Source of the DNA: Staphylococcus sp. 17KM0847 | GTDB taxonomy: Bacteria; Bacillota; Bacilli; Staphylococcales; Staphylococcaceae | Reading direction: 5' to 3' | DNA: 64,000 nt | Assembly (NCBI RefSeq): GCF_013463155.1 | Contig: NZ_CP040781.1 | Location: 1,054,001 to 1,118,000 of the forward strand | Notes under the pieces: generated by a model | The model's input: only the letters and a program-made list of their open reading frames with translations | What the model was told of the DNA's origin: nothing | The model's database searches: none | In this document: positions 60,228 through 64,000 of the stretch, piece by piece | Layout of the letters: the number at the start of each line of letters is the position of its first letter | How positions within the stretch are numbered: position 1 is the first letter of the stretch | Translations under genes and position numbers: made by a program

Positions 60228-61343
60228 GTGGAAATTATTAAAATTGAACCGACACCGAGCCCCAATACAATGAAAATCATCTTATCTGAGAAGCGCCAAG
60301 ACAATCAATCTAGTACTTATACCGAAAAACATGAGGACCAACCCGCATTTATTAATGCATTACTTGCACTTGATGGTGTTAAATCTATTTTTCATGTATT
60401 GGACTTTTTAGCTATTGATAAAACACCAAAGTCAGACTGGGAAGATGTTTTACCACATATTACAGCAACTTTGAATGGTGAAGACGCAAATATACAGCAT
60501 GAAACTGAAATTGATACACATTTTGGTGAAGTTAAGGCTGAAGTACTAAAATTTAAAAATATTCCATACCAAATCAAATTAACAACATCTCAAGATGAAG
60601 TGCGTCGACAATTAAAAGACACTTTTATTGAAGCGATGACTGCTGCACAAGCACCTAGTGACAATGTTGTCTATTTACGTAAATGGGAATCATTAGGAAT
60701 TCGCTATGGAGATTTAGATGTAGTTATGGATGAAGTAGAAGAAGAGATCAATGCCGTTTATCCTCCTAACGTTCTGAACGAGCTTATTGCAGCAGCACAA
60801 AGGACTTCTGAAGATATTCAACAGAAAGTATACCAACATGTTACATTAGATGAATACAAACAAGCACATGATTGGAAGTCAAGATTGCGTATGCTATCAT
60901 CTTTTCCAACACCTACAAAAGAAGATTACCCGTTATTGGCATATGCACTACAAGAGGAAAAGGTACCACTGAGACGAGAAGCTATTGTATTATTAAGTAT
61001 GATTGAAGATAAAGCGACATTACCTTATTTATATAAAGGACTAGAAGATTCCAATCCAGCAGTAAGACGTACTGCTGGTGATGCACTCAGTGATTTAGGT
61101 TATGTTGAAGCACTTCCTCAGATGGAGCATGCGTTAGATGATCCTCAAAAAATTGTACGTTGGCGTGCCGCAATGTTTATTTTTGACGAGGGTGGAGTAG
61201 CACAATTACCTGCCTTACGACAGCATAAAAATGATCCCGCCTACGAAGTACGTTTACAAATTGAGATGGCCATTACACGCATAGAAAAAGGAGAGGCTGC
61301 ACTCGGTTCTGTCTGGAAGCAAATTGCAAATCGTACACGTTAA
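60228..61343 (+). CDS. cvfC: Conserved virulence factor C (CvfC)
   Basis: 371 residues. The first 90 or so ([11 protein letters not shown]) resemble the NifU/Nfu N-terminal domain; the C-terminal half has HEAT-type repeats ([20 protein letters not shown]). The protein follows S. aureus CvfC along its length; that gene is needed for full virulence in model hosts, molecular role unknown. Start GTG 60228 after AAAGGAGGATG. Confidence 0.92.
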   Translation: MEIIKIEPTPSPNTMKIILSEKRQDNQSSTYTEKHEDQPAFINALLALDGVKSIFHVLDFLAIDKTPKSDWEDVLPHITATLNGEDANIQHETEIDTHFGEVKAEVLKFKNIPYQIKLTTSQDEVRRQLKDTFIEAMTAAQAPSDNVVYLRKWESLGIRYGDLDVVMDEVEEEINAVYPPNVLNELIAAAQRTSEDIQQKVYQHVTLDEYKQAHDWKSRLRMLSSFPTPTKEDYPLLAYALQEEKVPLRREAIVLLSMIEDKATLPYLYKGLEDSNPAVRRTAGDALSDLGYVEALPQMEHALDDPQKIVRWRAAMFIFDEGGVAQLPALRQHKNDPAYEVRLQIEMAITRIEKGEAALGSVWKQIANRTR

Positions 61344-61347
61344 ATCA

Positions 61348-61356
61348 TGTTATAAT
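61348..61356 (+). promoter_or_regulatory. Extended -10 promoter of brxA
   Basis: TGTTATAAT, 38 nt before the brxA ATG. Confidence 0.6.
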
Positions 61357-61393
61357 CACTAAAAATATTCAACTTAAAAAGGAGCTTGTCATT

Positions 61394-61831
61394 ATGAATG
61401 CATATGATGCTTATATGAAAGAACTCGCAACACAAATGCGAAGCGAGTTAACACAAAATGGTTTTGAAAGTTTAGAAACATCAGAAGCTGTCACAAATTA
61501 TATGAATCAACGCAATAGTGATGAAACAACTTTTGTTGTCATCAATTCAACTTGTGGATGTGCTGCTGGTTTAGCACGTCCCGCTGCCGTTGCTGTTGCT
61601 GAACAAAATGAATATAAACCCGACTATAAAGTGACCGTTTTTGCGGGTCAAGATAAAGAAGCTACTGAAACAATGCGTGAATACATTCAACAAGTACCAT
61701 CCAGTCCATCTTTTGCATTATTTAAAGGGACATCACTTGTTCACTTCACACCTCGCGAGCATATCGAAGGTCGTGATATTAATGATTTAGCAATGGATCT
61801 TAAAGAGGCTTTCGATACACATTGCCAATAA
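61394..61831 (+). CDS. brxA: Bacilliredoxin BrxA (YphP family)
   Basis: Thiol-disulfide protein of 145 residues that removes bacillithiol from S-bacillithiolated proteins. Active-site Cys-Gly-Cys in [14 protein letters not shown]. Forms a redox relay with bacillithiol and YpdA, also in this window. AAAAGGAGCTT precedes the ATG. Position before thyA-dfrA is that of B. subtilis yphP. Confidence 0.93.
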   Translation: MNAYDAYMKELATQMRSELTQNGFESLETSEAVTNYMNQRNSDETTFVVINSTCGCAAGLARPAAVAVAEQNEYKPDYKVTVFAGQDKEATETMREYIQQVPSSPSFALFKGTSLVHFTPREHIEGRDINDLAMDLKEAFDTHCQ

Positions 61832-61839
61832 TGACTTCA

Positions 61840-61875
61840 GGCTGGAACATGATCATTAAATTGTTCCAGCTTTTT
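61840..61875 (+). terminator. Terminator after brxA
   Basis: GCTGGAACA (61841-61849) with TGTTCCAGC (61862-61870) and a T run. Confidence 0.85.
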
Positions 61876-61931
61876 GTATTTTATTTTTCAAATTCTTAAA
61901 AATCGTCTATTATAGTTAGTAAGAGAAAGAG

Positions 61932-62894
61932 GTGAGTATCATCAATCCATTTGATACAGCATATCATAACTTATGCAATGAAATATTAGAGGTTGGCAAT
62001 AGACGTGATGATCGTACTGCGACAGGAACACTTTCAAAGTTTGGCCATCAATTACGTTTTGATTTGTCAAAAGGTTTCCCATTATTGACCACTAAAAAAG
62101 TGTCTTTTAAATTAATCGCAACCGAATTAATATGGTTTATTCGTGGCGATACTAATTTACGCTACTTACTCCAATATAATAATAATATTTGGAATGAATG
62201 GGCATTTGAAAAATATGTTCAAAGTGAAGATTATGTAGGACCTGACATGACAAATTTCGGTCATCGTGTACTTACTGATCCTGAATTCAAAGTGTTGTAT
62301 GACGAAGAAATGAAAAAATTCAAAACCGCAATCCTGCATAACGATATATTTATGCAAAAACATGGCAACTTAGGTAACGTCTACGGTAAACAATGGCGGG
62401 ATTGGATTGGTGCTGATGGTACACACCACGACCAACTAAAAACAGTCATCGAACAAATTAAAAAATACCCTTATTCTAGACGACATATTATTAGCGCTTG
62501 GAATCCAGCAGAAATTGATACTATGGCTTTACCACCTTGCCATACACTATTCCAATTCTATGTAGAAGGCAATAAATTAAGCTGTCAACTTTATCAGCGT
62601 AGTGCGGATGTTTTTTTAGGTGTACCTTTTAATATTGCCAGTTACAGTTTGCTTACACATTTAATTGCAAGAGAGTGTGGTTTAGAAGTCGGTGAATTTG
62701 TGCATACTTTTGGTGATGCCCATATATATAGTAATCATATAGACGCCGTTCAAACACAGCTATCAAGAACAAGTTTCGATCCGCCTCAATTACGTATTCA
62801 TACGAATAAGTCTTTATTTGAGTTGGAATATGAAGACTTAGAAATGCTTGACTATCAATCTCATCCGGCTATTAAAGCGCCTATTGCTGTCTAA
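61932..62894 (+). CDS. thyA: Thymidylate synthase
   Basis: Methylates dUMP to dTMP using methylene-tetrahydrofolate. 320 residues counted from GTG 61932; catalytic Cys203 in L-P-P-C-H, R-R-D-D-R-T phosphate site, S-Q-L-Y-Q-R-S-A-D and N-I-A-S-Y motifs. The GTG sits inside the SD-like AAAGAGGTGAG (61926-61936), and no ATG, TTG or other GTG is available before the conserved region, so the true start may be an ATC at 61938 or 61941. Followed 17 nt later by dfrA. Confidence 0.94.
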   Translation: MSIINPFDTAYHNLCNEILEVGNRRDDRTATGTLSKFGHQLRFDLSKGFPLLTTKKVSFKLIATELIWFIRGDTNLRYLLQYNNNIWNEWAFEKYVQSEDYVGPDMTNFGHRVLTDPEFKVLYDEEMKKFKTAILHNDIFMQKHGNLGNVYGKQWRDWIGADGTHHDQLKTVIEQIKKYPYSRRHIISAWNPAEIDTMALPPCHTLFQFYVEGNKLSCQLYQRSADVFLGVPFNIASYSLLTHLIARECGLEVGEFVHTFGDAHIYSNHIDAVQTQLSRTSFDPPQLRIHTNKSLFELEYEDLEMLDYQSHPAIKAPIAV

Positions 62895-62899
62895 CTTAG

Positions 62900-63388
<489 letters not shown>

Positions 63389-63408
63389 ACATTGGAGGAT
63401 ATACAAAT

Positions 63409-64000
63409 ATGCAACGAATTATTGTTACAGATTCAACATCAGATTTAAACCCATCATTTTTTAAAGAAAACAACGTTCATGTCGTTCCGCTAAGCGTTAC
63501 GATTAATGGAACATCTTACCAAGACCAAGTTGATATATCATCAGAAACATTCACCCAATATTTAGGGGATGATCAAAACGACTTAAAAACGAGCCAACCT
63601 GCCTTAGGTTTATTCGTTGAAAAATATGAATCACTTATAGATGAAAATACTGAAATTATTAGTATCCATTTGTCATCAGGATTAAGTGGTACATACCAAA
63701 CAGCACTTCAAGCTAGCGAAATGGTGGACGGTAAAATAACTGTTATCGATTCTAAATCCATTAGTTACGGTCTAGGCTACCAATTGCAATATCTTGTCAA
63801 ATGGATTGAACAAGGTATCCCAACTCATGAAATACTCGAAAAGATTCAACATTTACAAAAAAACATTAAACTTTTCGTTATTATTGGGCAATTAGACCAA
63901 CTGATTAAAGGTGGGCGTATTAGTAAAACTAAAGGCTTCATTGGTAACTTAATGAAAATAAAGCCAATTGGTGAATTGGTAGACGGTAATCTTGAAATGA
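63409..64000 (+). CDS. fakB2: DegV-family fatty-acid-binding protein, N-terminal part (FakB2)
   Basis: The gene runs off the right edge after about 197 residues. D-S-T-S-D-L at the start, the [11 protein letters not shown] loop and the K-G-G-R-I-S motif are DegV/FakB hallmarks. In S. aureus FakB2 is encoded right after dfrA and presents oleate-type fatty acids to the kinase FakA. TTGGAGGAT precedes the ATG. Confidence 0.88.
   Translation, partial: MQRIIVTDSTSDLNPSFFKENNVHVVPLSVTINGTSYQDQVDISSETFTQYLGDDQNDLKTSQPALGLFVEKYESLIDENTEIISIHLSSGLSGTYQTALQASEMVDGKITVIDSKSISYGLGYQLQYLVKWIEQGIPTHEILEKIQHLQKNIKLFVIIGQLDQLIKGGRISKTKGFIGNLMKIKPIGELVDGNLEM

Overview
The window is chromosomal DNA of a Staphylococcus that is probably not S. 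aureus. Gene order follows the conserved Firmicute backbone (fur-xerD-scpAB-rluB-srrAB; cmk-rpsA-der-gpsA-hup; menaquinone and shikimate genes; bshA-cca-birA-dinG-asnS-dnaD-nth-pbp2-recU-gpsB-rnpB; dynA-ypcP; brxA-thyA-dfrA-fakB2). Several products are staphylococcal hallmarks: SrrA/SrrB, EbpS, CvfC, a PBP2 that closely resembles the S. aureus protein, and an adjacent dfrA/fakB2 pair. The DNA is AT-rich with strong AGGAGG ribosome sites. The EbpS spacer is built of KEKAE repeats, unlike S. aureus EbpS; I suspect the hyicus/intermedius side of the genus, but this is a guess.

Layout. 1-9.06 kb: end of an SDR enzyme, aldo/keto reductase, Nudix hydrolase, Fur, XerD, DUF309 protein, condensin subunits ScpA/ScpB, pseudouridine synthase RluB and the oxygen-responsive SrrAB system. 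9.2-17.1 kb: FMN riboswitch with riboflavin transporter, ferredoxin, YpbB/RecQ helicase pair, EbpS, bacillithiol-disulfide reductase YpdA, asparaginase and CMP kinase. 17.2-24.6 kb: ribosomal protein S1, Der, GpsA, HU, the heptaprenyl-diphosphate/menaquinone genes and Ndk. 24.8-31.6 kb: AroC-AroB-AroA, TPR protein, UPF0302, DUF1405 and a YugP-type zinc peptidase.

31.6-36.5 kb is the only clearly accessory region. An arsenic operon (arsR-arsB-arsC) and a PadR-regulator/chromate-transporter operon are flanked by a 40-bp inverted repeat and by three broken serine-recombinase genes, one of them Sin of staphylococcal multiresistance plasmids. It looks like a plasmid-derived metal-resistance module inserted between yugP and the MazG-like gene.

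36.5-64 kb returns to core genome: bacillithiol glycosyltransferase BshA, CCA transferase, BirA, DinG, AsnRS, DnaD, endonuclease III, PBP2, RecU, YpsA, GpsB, RNase P RNA, an rRNA methyltransferase, RarD-type transporter, an unrecognised small membrane protein, a double dynamin, a FEN-like exonuclease, an RNase-HI-like protein, a queuosine-precursor transporter behind a candidate preQ1-I riboswitch, CvfC, bacilliredoxin, ThyA, DHFR and the start of FakB2.

The regulatory DNA gave the most interesting observations: (i) ypdA has its Shine-Dalgarno 64 nt from the ATG, with a long hairpin in between that would leave an effective spacing of 10 nt; (ii) the preQ1-I candidate overlaps the ribosome site of the queuosine transporter; (iii) the FMN riboswitch is followed by an anti-SD/SD pair; (iv) a near-perfect 36-bp palindrome overlaps the padR-chrA promoter. 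No tRNA, rRNA operon, CRISPR array or intact insertion sequence was seen.
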